Assembly: GCA_027257055.1 (NCBI GenBank)
Contig: JAPVLO010000403.1
Span: 62,001-126,000, forward strand
DNA: 64,000 nucleotides
Source: Cephalopachus bancanus
Taxonomy: Eukaryota > Chordata > Mammalia > Primates > Tarsiidae
Direction: 5' to 3'
In this document: piece after piece, positions 12,671 to 26,200 of the stretch
How positions within the stretch are numbered: position 1 is the first letter of the stretch
How the letters are laid out: every line of letters begins with the position of its first letter
Program-made: the position numbers and the translations under genes
Notes under the pieces: model-generated
Told to the model about the DNA's origin: nothing
What the model saw: only the letters and a program-made list of their open reading frames with translations
Database searches by the model: none

Positions 12671-15120
12671 GACAGCAAGAACTGGGCTTTAAGGATAAAT
12701 CAGAATAATATAGGAACAAGCTGTACATCTGCTGTTAAGCCCATGCCCCAAATCACGAGAGCGTGAGGATGTAGAAATCTCTGAGAATAGAATGTATTTC
12801 AAACACACACAAACACACACTATTGCATATCATTTTTAGTTGAGGTCAAAATTTTAAAAGCCCTATTTCCCCAATTAAAAGCAGAGAAGTATGTCTCCTT
12901 CATTTATATCCCAGGTTAATATAAACCTAGTCTGAAGGTATCACTTCTTTCCAAGTTTAACTTCATTTTAGCAGCAAACATGAAGTATTGATACTTTTCA
13001 AAGGTTTTATCCCAGATCTAGAAGAGACTAGAAATAATTAGAGAAGAGTTAATAGGCCTGAATTTGTAGAATCCTCAGAAACTTCATCTTGAAGTCTTCT
13101 TTTACAGAGTTTCTCTACCATATAAGCATATGTTTAAAAAGCCAACACTATTGAGGCTAGGCATACTCTTCAGGAATGTTGCCTACAGTGGTTAAATCCC
13201 ATTCAATTCTAAGCTTAAATCATGGTGTCGAAGTTCTCAAAATCAGAAAGGTGACTAATCTATGTGTTTTAGGTAATGTTTGACTTGAGAATCTGGTAAA
13301 GTCTGTCTGACAAAAGAAGTTAAAGCAGAAAACAGAAAAATGGGTAGAGAAACAGGAACAAGAGGCAAAGGGACATTGTTTACATACTGCTATGTTCTGT
13401 ACAATGATCCAAGGACACCACCATGTTATGTCTGATTTATTTTTTTTTAAGAGGATATTTTCAGTTCTGAGTTACTTAAACCTTTATTTTCCTAAATTCA
13501 CTCTTCAGCTCAGTCACTCTGCTTTCTTTTCCCCACAATCTCAAAACCATGTTGCAGTTCCTTAAGGATCAGCATTCCTGAAGAGTTATTTTTTATTCTG
13601 CCAACTTTGACTCTCTGAGATTCCAATAGACAAAAGAAAAAAAAAGCTAAAAAAAATTTCTTTTGCCTTTACTCATTTTCAAAATCTGCCAAACTCTCTT
13701 CTGTATAAAATAAACCGTCCCTTTAACCAAAAAACATAAAAGGATGCGTGAATTGTGTACTCTGAGCTACCTTTTTCCCTTCTTCTCTCTCCTCCAAAAC
13801 ACTTTGCAGCGACAGCTGAGATAGGGCTTCTAGAGCCATGGGATGTATTTGCTGTATAGAAAAGGGATGGCATTGAATAAGTCATTACCCCATCTTCTTA
13901 CTCATTCCCTTCTCTACCAGTCGGTAGGCTTCCATTTCATATCTGGCGCAGAGTTTACCACAGAACTTGAGAAACTGGCACTGCACACTTCCAGATTAGA
14001 AAGGTGACGGTCACCAACACCAAAACCTACTGTCATTGGAGCCAGACCCAATTCAGAGAAGCCTCTGGCCTGAGAAATTGAAGAGATCTCTTTTCCTTCC
14101 CACTCTACTGAAATACCTGTGTAAGTAGAATTTTTAACACATAAACACAGTGATAATTACATTTCAATACTGTTCACAAGAAATATGAATACAACAAACT
14201 TCTCCATGTAACAACCAAGATCTTGAATCCTGTTAAATGGCCCACTTATTTAATGGGTATTGGATAAAAACAAAATTATAGTACAACTAGAAGACTATAT
14301 AAATCCTGAGAGGTGGTTATAATAGGATCTGGCCTGGATTACTTAAATGGAACACCATTCAAAAAGTGGTTGGGACCATAAAAGATTCTCCCCAAAAGCC
14401 TTCAGCTGCAGAAGGTGGCCTTGGATGGCTAAAGCAGTACTAACTCTCAGCAGCTAACCACCAAAGGACTTAATAATTTGCATCCCTGTAAAATAATAAC
14501 CCCACACCTTACTCTTTCACACCTGGGATCCAAGAGGTCTACATGCCCAAAGACAACTGTGTTGCCAACTTTGCATGGGAAAGACAGGAGGTAGCTAAAC
14601 TGACCTGCAGGTGCCCTTTCAATGTGGCTGGGCTCATCTTAGCAGTCAAGAAATCTTGCAATTATCAAGAGTTTGGCCTCCTTCAGTGCTGAATGTTTGA
14701 CTTCTTATCTTTAAAATGAAGAGTCACAGATACTTGGAAAAAATGTTTTATCTCAGAACCCCAAAAGTGGATAGCTACTTTTCAGTCCTCAAATGGAAAT
14801 CAGTGATCACATTCATCATCAAGCAACTTTAAAAAGAGGCAGAAGAACAAAATGATCTTGCTAATACTTAATGCAAAGAGCAATACTTCTCATGGTTGGG
14901 AATACAGGAATACTTTCTTGCTTCTTGGACTAACCTTTAAATTGAAGGAAACCCTTTAGCTGCATCAAATGAGGTGAATGAACCTGTATCTAGAACAGTT
15001 TTAGTGTAATGATACGCACAGGGTTGGCCATATTAATGTTTGACTACAGAGGGCTAGACTAGAGAAGAAAATCATAAGAACTATTCATCAAGAGCCTGAA
15101 GTTGTACAATGCAGTCTCTT

Positions 15121-15411
15121 TTTTATTTTTATTTTTTGAGTTGGAGTCTCACTGTCACCCAGACTGGAGTGCAGTGGCCACTCCCAGCCACAGCAGCCTT
15201 GACCTGCTGGGCTCCGGCGATCCTTCCGCCTCAGCCTTCCAAGAAGCTGGAACTACAGGCGCACGCTACCACACCCGACTAATTTTTTTGATTTATTGTA
15301 GAGATGAGGTCTCGTCTGCCCAGGCGGGTCTCAAACCTGCAGGCTCAGGCAATCCACTCACCTCAGCCTCCCAAAGGCGCGGGATTATAGGCTGAGCCAC
15401 CGAGCCCGGCT
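15121..15411 (-). repeat. Young Alu, minus, in the PRKAB2 3' UTR
   Basis: Target-site duplication AATGCAGTCTCTT at 15108-15120 and 15412-15424. It belongs to the local young subfamily (ends GCCACCGAGCCCGGCT). As PRKAB2 is on the minus strand, this Alu is sense in its mRNA. Confidence 0.93.
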
Positions 15412-16427
15412 AATGCAGTCTCTTAAGAGGCATTAATTAAAGAAAAATGCAGGCACATAAAAATCTTTCAAGGATGAAAGACATGAAAGTATTCCCTGGT
15501 TCCACTTCTCCCTTCAGAGCTGTCTGCTCTGAGAGAGAAAAGATGAAAGCAGGGCCAGGCCAAGTGGGAAAGCATACAGGAATAAGCCAATACAGCCTAA
15601 GCCTTGGCACCAAACATAAACAAAAAAAAGCTGATCTTCTGTATTCTACCTTTCTTAGAATGCTGAGACATTTTCTTTAGTAGAAGTTAAACAGGCAGAA
15701 ACAAACTGGCCTGAGCCTGTGCTGGGCTAAAAAGAAGACTAGTCTCTGGGTGGGTCAGGTCCCATACAGTTTTTCAAAGGAGTCACTTATCCAAGGAGTG
15801 ATGTACTAGAGAGGGGTCAGGCATGGGATCTGAAGGAGGCAATTAAGGGAAGAATGTGAAATGAGCAGAAAAGGGGTTCTTGTGGGGCATCTGCTATTAT
15901 ATAAAAAACATAGATTGTGGCACGTACTCTGGAAATACAGAGAACCCATGCAAGAAAAGCTGCCCTTGCAATGAGACAGCTGTTGAGTAGGGCGGCAGTC
16001 TAGCACAAGCCCTCCCTTGGAGAGCCAAGGTCACCAGGATAGAATCTTGTGTTCAGCAAGGATCCTAAGAGTTTGCTGTTCTTTCTTCAGAGGAAAAAAA
16101 CGTCCTGCATAGTTATTCCTGCTGCTCCCCAAATAGATCTTGGTGAATGCCCACAGGCAGAGGGAATACATCGAGTTGGGGCTAGGAAGCTTCAGTTTAC
16201 CTTTCTTTCATATGTATATGTATGTTTTTTCTTAAAATAAATTCCATGAACTCATAAGGCTCTCATCTGCAATCAAATGCAAAAGCAGGGCATCCTACTC
16301 AGAGGCCCCGAAACACACACATCAGCCTCAAAGCAAATCAACCTTCCAGTCTCAGACAAGACTGGATGAGTCCAGAAAGGTGAGGGAGATGCTGCTCCTG
16401 AACCCTTGGAGGCAAGAAGGGATTCCT

Positions 16428-16505
16428 TCAGATGGGCTTGTACAACAGAGTAGTGACATACTTCTTCTTGTAGCGATGGGTTGCACTAAGGACCATCACA
16501 CTGTC
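16428..16505 (-). CDS. PRKAB2: PRKAB2 last coding exon (residues 248-272 and stop)
   Basis: Acceptor TTTGCAG after a long pyrimidine run, then [20 protein letters not shown] and LYKPI, then TGA at 16430-16428. This C-terminal strand contacts the gamma subunit. The pyrimidine tract contains a (TTTC)n run. Confidence 0.96.
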   Translation of the reverse strand, partial: DSVMVLSATHRYKKKYVTTLLYKPI

Positions 16506-19500
16506 CTGCAAAAAAAGAAAGAAAGAAACATCTGCAGCTAATTCATTAGTTCAGGCAGTAAGTAGTTCTTCCCAGCCATCAGTTCTCCACAGTTGCTCAC
16601 TTTTAACAGAAATAGTTTGACATAAGAGAAAGAGGTTGGTTTCTGGAGTAACTCAGCTTCAGTTCCAATCCTGACTCTATTGCTATTCTACTTGTGGCTT
16701 TGGGGGCGTCTACTTAATATATCTAAGGTTTTTTTGTCATCATTACAAAGGATAATACTTTTGATGATTACATGAGATAATGATTACATCTGGTGATTAC
16801 ATGAGAATTTATGGCACAGTTTCTGACACATAAAAGTTGCTGAAGAAGTATTAGTCTCCTACTTCATTCCCTTTCCCATTTTAAATTCTACTCTTGGGCT
16901 TAAAACTAACAGGGGGGTGGGGAAGGAAATAGCCTGGCATCCATTTCTAGAAGGTGTTAAATGCAATGAGAATAAATGATCCTTCTGAAAAACCATTTCC
17001 AAGCCCCAAAGCAGGTCTAATTTCCACTTAACACTGGGGATGAAATCAAAAAGTCCTTTCTGACTTTTGATTCCTAGTAATCTCCCTCTATCCTTGAACA
17101 GAGTGGACCCCAAAATCTTTAGAAAGACACTCAATCCAATGGGTAAATTCCAAACAGCTTAAACAATCTGAGAGAACCAGGAATGGGTCAGAGCCAAGTG
17201 GAACCACAATAATCAAAACCTTTACCTGGGTCAGAACCAATTAAGAACAGAGTGAGAGGTAGCATTTTCTGGGTTATCTTACAGACCACAGATGTACCCT
17301 AGGAGGAGATTGTAGGACTGGGGACATCAAGTCCCCTAGGAGGAGATTGTAGGACTGGGGACATCAAGGAACAGTTACAGGAGGCAAAATTCCATCAGAT
17401 CCCAAAGAACCCAAGCAAATCCAATCTAGAAACCAGTGTGTCTTCCTATCTTCCCCCATACTGTATTAACTGCAATAAATGCTTCTCATGCTAACATTCT
17501 GTGAACAGAGTGTGATGACACCAAGCCTAAATATGACTGAAACAAGACAGGTAAAAAATTCATGTCCAGAAAAGGTTTTGTGGAAATAGGAACAGGTGAG
17601 AGAAAGACCTATTTGGAAAGACCTCCCACAATGATACATAGGAAGGAACATGAAGTTTAGAACAGAGGGACTGAACCTCAGTCCTGTCTCAGGTACTTAC
17701 TGGCAATCTGACCTTCTCTGAGTCTTAGTTTCTTTATCTATAAAACAGGGGTTAAAAATAAAACTTACCTCACAAGCTTATTATAAAAATTAAATCCAAT
17801 AATGTATATTTAAATGTTCTATATTACCAAAGAGTCTGTTAAAGTTGGTCATATCACTGACTTCCCTAATCTAACTACACATCTAAGAAACATAAGAATC
17901 TTAAAATTACTTGGGCCCATCCTAGATGTACTTACTTAGAATCTCTGGGTATGGATCCACTGAATCTGTGTTTTCACAAACTTCCCTAGGTGATCTGATG
18001 ATAATCAGTTGACTTTGATAACCACAGAGCTATATAACTTTATTCTAACTGCCAAACCACAAAGGCATAAAAAGACAGAACAGAACAGATACTATAGCAA
18101 TAGGAAGACCAAAGAGGACTCTAGAGTTGAATAGGGCAAATCTGATCGGTCACATTTCTCTTTTAACTCATGTTTAGGAGAAATGCAAACGCATGGGTAT
18201 ATACCAATGAGGCCCCTAAAAGTAGTTCCAGTCCACCTTTAAAAACAAGTGGAAACCTTAATATCACATTCAGGCATTCTTTGAAGTAGAAACTAAACGT
18301 GCTCTTTCTGCAGATAAAATCCTACTGCTATGAACTCAATCTTAAATAAGTGGTATAAGGGTACAAGCTACCCAGAAGAAACTGGAAAGCAAAAAAATCC
18401 ATTCAATCACAGGGCAATTCAGATAGCCAGAACAGATATGGAGACTGAGAATTTTGTTTAAAAACCCAGTAGTTAAAAAAAGAAAGTTTTCTATAATTTG
18501 ACCACTACTGCCAACTTTAGCTGCAGTGATTTAGCAGAGCATGTAACCACTGGGGAACGTGTTATCCTTGTCCTCTCATTTCGGGGAGTTTGGTGAAGAG
18601 CCAGGGCCACTACTTACCTTAATAGACAACGCATAAAGATGGTTCAGCATAACATGGTTGGGCTCAGGGAGTAAGGCTGGATCACACTAAGAGAGAAAAA
18701 AAAAATCACTAAATGGAATTAAATGCACAGGGAAGCCAGTTTACTCATCTCTTCTTACTCCTCTTTGTGACTGTTGAGAAACTCTAAACTGGAAAGCATG
18801 ATCTCTTTTAAATAATGTACCCACTATAGTATATAGTAATAATACAATCCCATTACAGAAAATTAGAAAAATTATCAGTCCAGGATAGAAACACTAAGCC
18901 TCAACATCTATTATCTTCCTCAATAGAGCTAAAATAAAACTCTTGCCCACAATACCTATGAAAGATTTGTGTTAAGAGGCAAAAATAATCTTAGTAGGAG
19001 TCAAGGAGATTGAATAGAGATGTGAATCATATGCCAAAAAAAGTTATAATTCTTTTGTATATCCCCAAATGATAAGTACTCCTTTATGTTATGTTGGCAT
19101 AGAAGTTCAGAAACTGGCTCTAGCAATCCTTATCTCTGACCCTGATTTTATTACAACTAGGAGACAACTATGAATTTTGATATCAGTACCCAAAGAAGCC
19201 ACAACTCAGACCCAGATAAAGGTATTGCTATTAATAGTAATGCTATCAATATGTGAATGATTTATAATCTCAAAACAGCTTTGTAATAATACCAACCTCT
19301 AGGATTAGTGGACTTTTTTTTTTTGAGACAGGGTCTTGCTATGTTGCCTAGGCTGGTCTCAAACTCCTGGGCTCAAGCAATCCTTTGACCTCAGCCTCCC
19401 AAGTAGCTGAGACTACCATCACCATCAGGCCCAGGCTTAGAATTGCTGAACTTTGGCCCAAATGGTCTTAGAGACACCTGGATGTCCCAGCGATACCCAG

Positions 19501-22500
19501 GATACTCACAGAAATATTAGTGTCTTTGTTAAGAATAACTTGCAGTAGATGAGGAGGAAGGATGGGTGGTGATTTGAATCTTTCCTCAGATCGAAACACA
19601 TACATTTCTTGACCATAAGGTCCTGGGGGTGAGCTGGAAAGATCTGAAAGATATTTATCCAAATGAGAGAAAGTTGGAGAATTAGTAAGAATGCATGGGA
19701 AAACTACCAATACGTGGCAGCTAATGTTAAATATAGTAGAAGTCAGGGATCATAAATTTGTGACCGGTTGAGTCTACAGCTGTCAGGTAGCCAAAGGAAA
19801 AGTCTGAGTCATCCTGGGCATAAACCATGACATTCCTCAACATGGTAACATGATTTGGGGGACAGACAAAGCGATAAGGAGTCAATGACCTAAACTCAAG
19901 GAAGAACGATTCCATTTATCAGTTATATGAACTTGGAAAAACCCCTTCACTATGGCCAGTTTCCTCACAGAATAAATGTAATAATCGTTGCCACATTTCA
20001 CAATGTTTTGAGGAAATCAAATGAGACAACAGACATGAAGATGCCTTGTAAACTTTCAAACGATGTCAAAAGCTTAGATTTTTCCAGCCAAGCAACAGAC
20101 AATAAGGTTATCAACTCTAAGACTACTGATTTAACAATAATTGAAACAATAAGGACAAAATATATGTGGTAGTCATGAGGGAACTGCACATCAAAACACA
20201 GTAAGATATCACTTCATACTCACTAGGTTGGCTATTATCAGACAATAATAAATGTTGACAAATAAATAAAAGAACTGGAAGCTTCATAGTCTTCCCACTC
20301 TGGTGGGAATGTTAGATGGTACAGACACTTTGGGCAACAGTTTGAAAGTTTCTCAAGAAGTTTAACATAAAGTTACCTTATGAACCAGCAATTACACTCC
20401 TGGGTGTATACTCAAGGGAAGTGAAAACATATGTCTACACAAACAACTTATACACAAGTGTTCATAACAGCATTATTTATAATAGCCAAAAAGTAGAAAC
20501 AACCCAAATGTCTATCAACTAATGGATTTCATTTATATGAAATGTCTAGAGTAGGCGATCCATAAATACAGAAAGTAGATTTATGGTTGTGGATAGAGGA
20601 GACCAGAGAATGAGAAGTAACTACTCATGGGTACAGGATTTCTTTTTGGAGTGATAAAAATCTCTGGAATTAGATAGTCGTGATAATTACAACTCAGAAT
20701 ACACTAAAAATGACTAAACTGTACACTTCAAAAGTGTGAATGCTATGGTATGTAAATTACATCTCAAAAAAAATGAAAAAAGTATGCAGACAAAAATAGA
20801 AAAGACACAAAAATGAAGAGAACTATATGATGATATCTTTTTTATTTTAAAAATTTTAATATTTTTATAGTCATATAATTTACAGTCAAATTTTAATATT
20901 TTTTAGTCATTAAGGACTAAATGTCAATGGTCTGCTGCAAAACAGAGTGAATATAGACAACAAGAATGTATTGTATATTTCAAAGTAGCTAGAAGAAAGG
21001 ATTCTGAATGTTCTCACCACAAAGAAATGATAAATATTTGAGATGATGAATATGCTAGTTACCCTGACTTAATTATTTCACTTTGTATACATGTATTAAA
21101 ACATCACACTGAATACCATAAATATTTATAATTTTTATGTGTCAATTAAAAATAAAATTAAAATATGGAACAAAGGAAAAAAGTCATAACAATATTATGA
21201 TATTAAAACAATATCTTGACTGGGCTCGGTGGCTCAGCCTGTAATTTCAGCACTTTGGGAGGCCGAGGTGAGTGGCTTGCCTGAGCCCGTGGGTTCGAGA
21301 CCAGCCCAGGCAACTTGGCGAGACTTTGTCTCTAAGACTCCAACTCAAAAAATATATATATCTTAAAAATATATAGAACTTGAAACTTTTCAAAGTGCTT
21401 TCAGTTATTTTGTCTTGTGATCCACAACACACCCTTGAGAAATACACAAGTTCGTTATTTCCTTTTCATCAGGGGAAAAAAAAAATACAAATTAGTTAAG
21501 TAACTTGCCCAAAGTCATACAGATGGCTAGGCAGTAAATGAGTGCAAATTAAAACCCATTTCTATAGATTCCTACCAGAAAACATATTATAAGGCTAGCG
21601 TTGGTAGTCAGAAAAGAAAGAAGAGGGAAATAGCAAAAGTATGCCACTCCTCTCTTTATATAATTATGATTACATGTCTACTATTCGTTGGTTACTTTGT
21701 CAGAATCATATAATGCTAAAATTTAGTCACACGTGTCCTCATAACTTTCCAGTATTTTGAAACCTTTTTAAAGCATTGCCCCACTAGTGAAAAATAATGT
21801 CAAGCTTAACTTTCTGAGCTTATATATTGAAAACTATTTTCAAAATTTTCCTAAACAGATTTAAGTATTACACTATTGATAATTCTTTTAGAAACTATAT
21901 AAGCTAGCCAGTCATGGTGGCTTATGCCTGTAATCCCAGCACTTTGGGAGGCGAAGGCAGGAAAATCACTTGAGCCCAGGAATTCGAGACCAGCTTGAGG
22001 AACACAGTGAGGCCTCATCTCTATAAAAACTTAAAAAATTAGATGGGTGTGGTAGCATGTGACTGCAGTCACTGGATAAGGTGGAAGGATCACTTGAGCC
22101 TAGGAGATTGAGGCTGCTGTGAGCCAAGATCATCATTGTACTTCAGCCTGGGCAACAGAGTGAGACTGACCAAAAAAAAAAAAAAAAGATAAGGAAAGAA
22201 AGACACAGGAAGGAAGGAAGGGAGGGAGGGAGGAAGGGAGCAAAATGAAAAGAAACTGCACAGGCCACCCTTCTCTTGAGATTCAAATGTGCTCCACTTA
22301 AGATACCCTGCCTCCTCAACTGAAAATCACTGAAAGTCTAAGTCCCTGATTTTTTTTTTTTTTGAGTTGGAATCTCACTCTGTCGCCCAGGCTAGAGTGC
22401 AGTGGTACACTCACGGCCACCCCAAACCTCAAACTACAGGCACATGCTACCATGCCTGGCTAATTTTTTTTTTTTTTAATTGTAGAGATGAGGTCTCGCC

Positions 22501-23165
22501 AAGTTGCCAGGGCTAATCTTGAACCCACAGGCTTCCCAAAGTGCTGGGATTACAGGCTCAGTCACCGAACCTGGCTTAAGCCCCTGATTTTAGTGTTAAG
22601 AAACTCAAAATCAAAAAGGCTGAGACTTGTCCTTAATAGCAAACTAGTTAGTATAGAGGCAGGCTTTGAACTCACAATAAGTGTGCTCACTGAGAATAAT
22701 ACAATGCACAAGTCTTTAGGCAGTCATAGATCTTACTGTAAAGTAACAAAATGGCAACTATAAATGTGGTTACAGCAAATGTAGGTAGAGATTAAAGTCT
22801 TGGATAAAACAATATAAGAGAAAATAAAAGTACAGGTTTTTCTCTACCAAGGATTATTATTATTTACCAAAATCTCACAAAATCTCACTTATATACAAAA
22901 TAATACATACAGAAAACTGTAGAACTGCTAACTGAGCTTTCAAACTGACAAGGTTAAGCTGAGGCAGCTAAATAAGAAGACAAACCAAGCACATCTAGTC
23001 TCTACTGGGCGATGCTACCAAAGGTCCGTGGAAAACTTGAAATATTACTAGAAATAGCTTTTCAAAAACTATAGGCTGTGGCCCATTAGTGGGTTTTAAA
23101 AAAGAGAAAGAATACATCACATGTAATGAAGGCAAACATTCTACCACGAGACTTGTGTTAGTTGC

Positions 23166-23211
<46 letters not shown>

Positions 23212-26200
23212 CGCGCGCGCGCGCGCGCGCTGGCTGCAATGGAAAACAAATTCTTACTGTAGATCATGGTTTAAAAGTTTGAAATAAAATACACTAAACT
23301 GAGATTTTAGAAGAAGGGACCTAAATATTTACAGGAGAAATACAAATATATAGGATTCAGAAGATACCTGAGGAGAAATGGAAAAACAAACCAAAATTTA
23401 AAAAAACTTTTGGAAGGAACATGCAATACAAGACACATCAAGAAAGAACAAATACTACAAAATTACCTCGACCAGATGTCTCAGAGCTTTCCATAGAATC
23501 TAACTTTAAAGCATCAAACACCTCAAAATCAGATTTCTTGACATGGATCAAATTGTTAATTGTGCCAAGCTGACTGGTAACCACAGGCTGAAATAGTAAA
23601 TAGAAAAAAAAAAAATCACTGAATCCCTCTTTCAAGTTCATCTCTTCCATCTAAACTTCCTCTTTTACTAAAAGTCAAACATAATCATACGCGGTTCCAT
23701 TTTTTTTTTTTTTTTTGATACCTCCATTATTTATCAAGAGAGAAATCTTCCAGTGTAGGGGCGATGCTGCCCGTTGATCCTGACAGCAGTGACAGCTAAA
23801 ACACGACTGCTAAGTCAATGGCTACCCTTGGAGATCAAGGCCTTACCTCTGATGGATCATGAACCCACTGTCCATCCACAAAGAACTTGTATTGGTGCTC
23901 TCCTTCAGGGAGGTCCAGTATGGCAACAAAGTCATTATGGCTACAGGAGAAAACAGAAAGCCAAACAGGACAACTTCCTTTTAGAAGACAATAAAAAATA
24001 CAAGTGGCAATCCTAGTATCATGCCAATGATCTCCCATATCCCTAAGCCACTATATCCCCTGGCATAAAGAATAATTTGTAATACCATTCTCCTTTTCTG
24101 TATCACCTTGGACATGTATTTTCTAGCCCTTCCCAACAACTTTAGTTCTTAACCAATACCTGGAAGAGAATAATAAAGACATTAATTCCCCCAAATGGTT
24201 CACCTTAGCACAAATATTTTGATCCAGTAGATCAAATATTTTGATCCAGGTCCTAACAAATGTAAATAAGATAATAGGTAGCTTCACGATACAGAAATGC
24301 CTCAAGAAAATACTCTTCCTGTATTTTAGTGAAACTTTTCTGGAAAATGAGCTATAAAGGGCCATTCTGACTGCCAGTTAAAGAATTAATTACAGCTTTG
24401 CAAGCAACAAATAACATTACTACCTAGAACATCACAATGTGTCTTGCTTTAGTGTCGAAGTCAGAGAAACAAGACTCAACCAGTTACAGAAGACTTCCCA
24501 CAAGCCTAGAAAAGATTTGTGTAACACAATCCTAAAGACTGTATCCACAAAGCTGTTAGGAATTCCTCTGAGGCAATGATAGTATAAATGGCAAAACATC
24601 TCTGACTCACTAGGAGGTTAAAAACAAAAATTCCACAGATATAGTTAAGTGGTCACAAAAAGAAGCATGTTTTTATAGTCCCTAGCAGGTAGAGAAAAGT
24701 AGTCCAGCTAGCTCTCTCTTCAGAGAAAGGAAATCAGGCCTCTATTCCTTCCTGGACCTTGTAGACTCAACCAAGATACTTGTCTTTACCTCTTAATCAG
24801 TGGAATCTTGGTGCTCCAATTGTTGAAGGACCCAGAGATGAAGACCTCCTTGCCTCCTTCAGACCAGCGGATAACAGTGGGGCGTGCCTGCTGTGTAGGT
24901 TTTACGGAATCCTCCAAATCCTGCTGCCATGATACAAACTCTTTGTCCCCAGGGAGCTGTAAGAAGGAGTAGGTCATCCCTGGAATAAATTGTGACCCAA
25001 GAATTCTTAAATGGTCACTCTCCTCCCTAGGGTAGAAGAGGGTACTAAGCTTCTGCTAAGGATATAAGCCCCCAACTTAGCAACTAAATTAGGTTTTGAT
25101 CAAGCTATAGCAAAAGAACTCTGGCCAGGCTCGGTGGCTCAGCCTGTGATCCCAGAACTTTGGGAGGCCAAGGTGAGTGGACTGCCTGAGCCCGCGGGTT
25201 CGAGACCAGTCCAGGCAACTTGGCGAGACCTCATCTCTACAATAAAATAAAAAATAGGCATGGTAGCGCGCGCCTGTAGTTTCAGCTACTCAGAAGGCTG
25301 AGGCAGAAGGATCGCTGGAGCCCAGAAGGTCAACGCTGGGGGTCCGTGAGCATGTGTGCCACTGCACTCCAGCCTGGGCAAAGGGGTAAGACCCCAACTC
25401 AAAAAAATTAAAAAAAACTAATCTGGGACCAAAAATAGTCAGATGGCTTATACTCAAGCACAGACTAAATCATAGCCTAACTTTTGAGTCTGCATATATT
25501 ACCCTTTCAGAATCTTAAACAATCTTCCTTTAAAAACAAAACAAAACAAAACAAAAAACTAACTTCCTACTACCAGTTTAACTCATAGGCAGGCAGTTAT
25601 AATATATTTCTAAGTCCCTCTTAGTAAAAAAATATGAGAACAAAGTATGGTTCTACAAAAAAAATTAAGCCAACCATATATTTTTCACAGGCAAATGTGA
25701 TTAGCTGTCAATTATCAGTTGTAAGTAGGGACCAAATTGAGGCCCAATCTTTTCCTGTACAATGTCCATTTGTATAACTAACCTTAAATTGTCCCCTACA
25801 TCTTTAAAATAAAAATTTTTTTAAATTATCAGTTGTTATGAAAGTTAGAGATACCAAAATTCATAAGCGGTATTTCAGCTAATAGGTTACAAAGAGAAGG
25901 GACTTTAAAAATTCAAAAACCAGATTCCTGATTTAAGTTGAGAAATGGTTATGAAATCTTACTTGCTCCCCTATGCCATGTTTATAGAAGTACTTCAGAA
26001 GTAGGAATGAAAATTCTGGAGACTCAAGGAGCAAGAGATAAAAAATGCAGCTTTCTTTATCAAAATCAGTTCTACTATCAAATGAGGTTTGTAGGATCCT
26101 GAAGAAAATTAACTTCTTTTCATTACCATCCTTTATACCGGAAGCTGGCAAATGATCAGTAAGCCAGATGCTTTTTATAAAGTATTAGAAAACAGCTATG

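Larger units (their letters stand above)
11635..16427 (-). other. PRKAB2: PRKAB2 3' UTR (putative extent)
   Basis: No coding frame is seen below the stop codon. Minus-strand AATAAA at 11660-11655 would end a 3' UTR of about 4.8 kb, close to the long 3' UTR of the human mRNA. It contains an antisense young Alu (15121-15411), a 60-bp perfect inverted repeat (12134-12193 and 12611-12670) and otherwise unique sequence. The end is inferred from the signal and expected length, not from transcripts. Confidence 0.6.
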
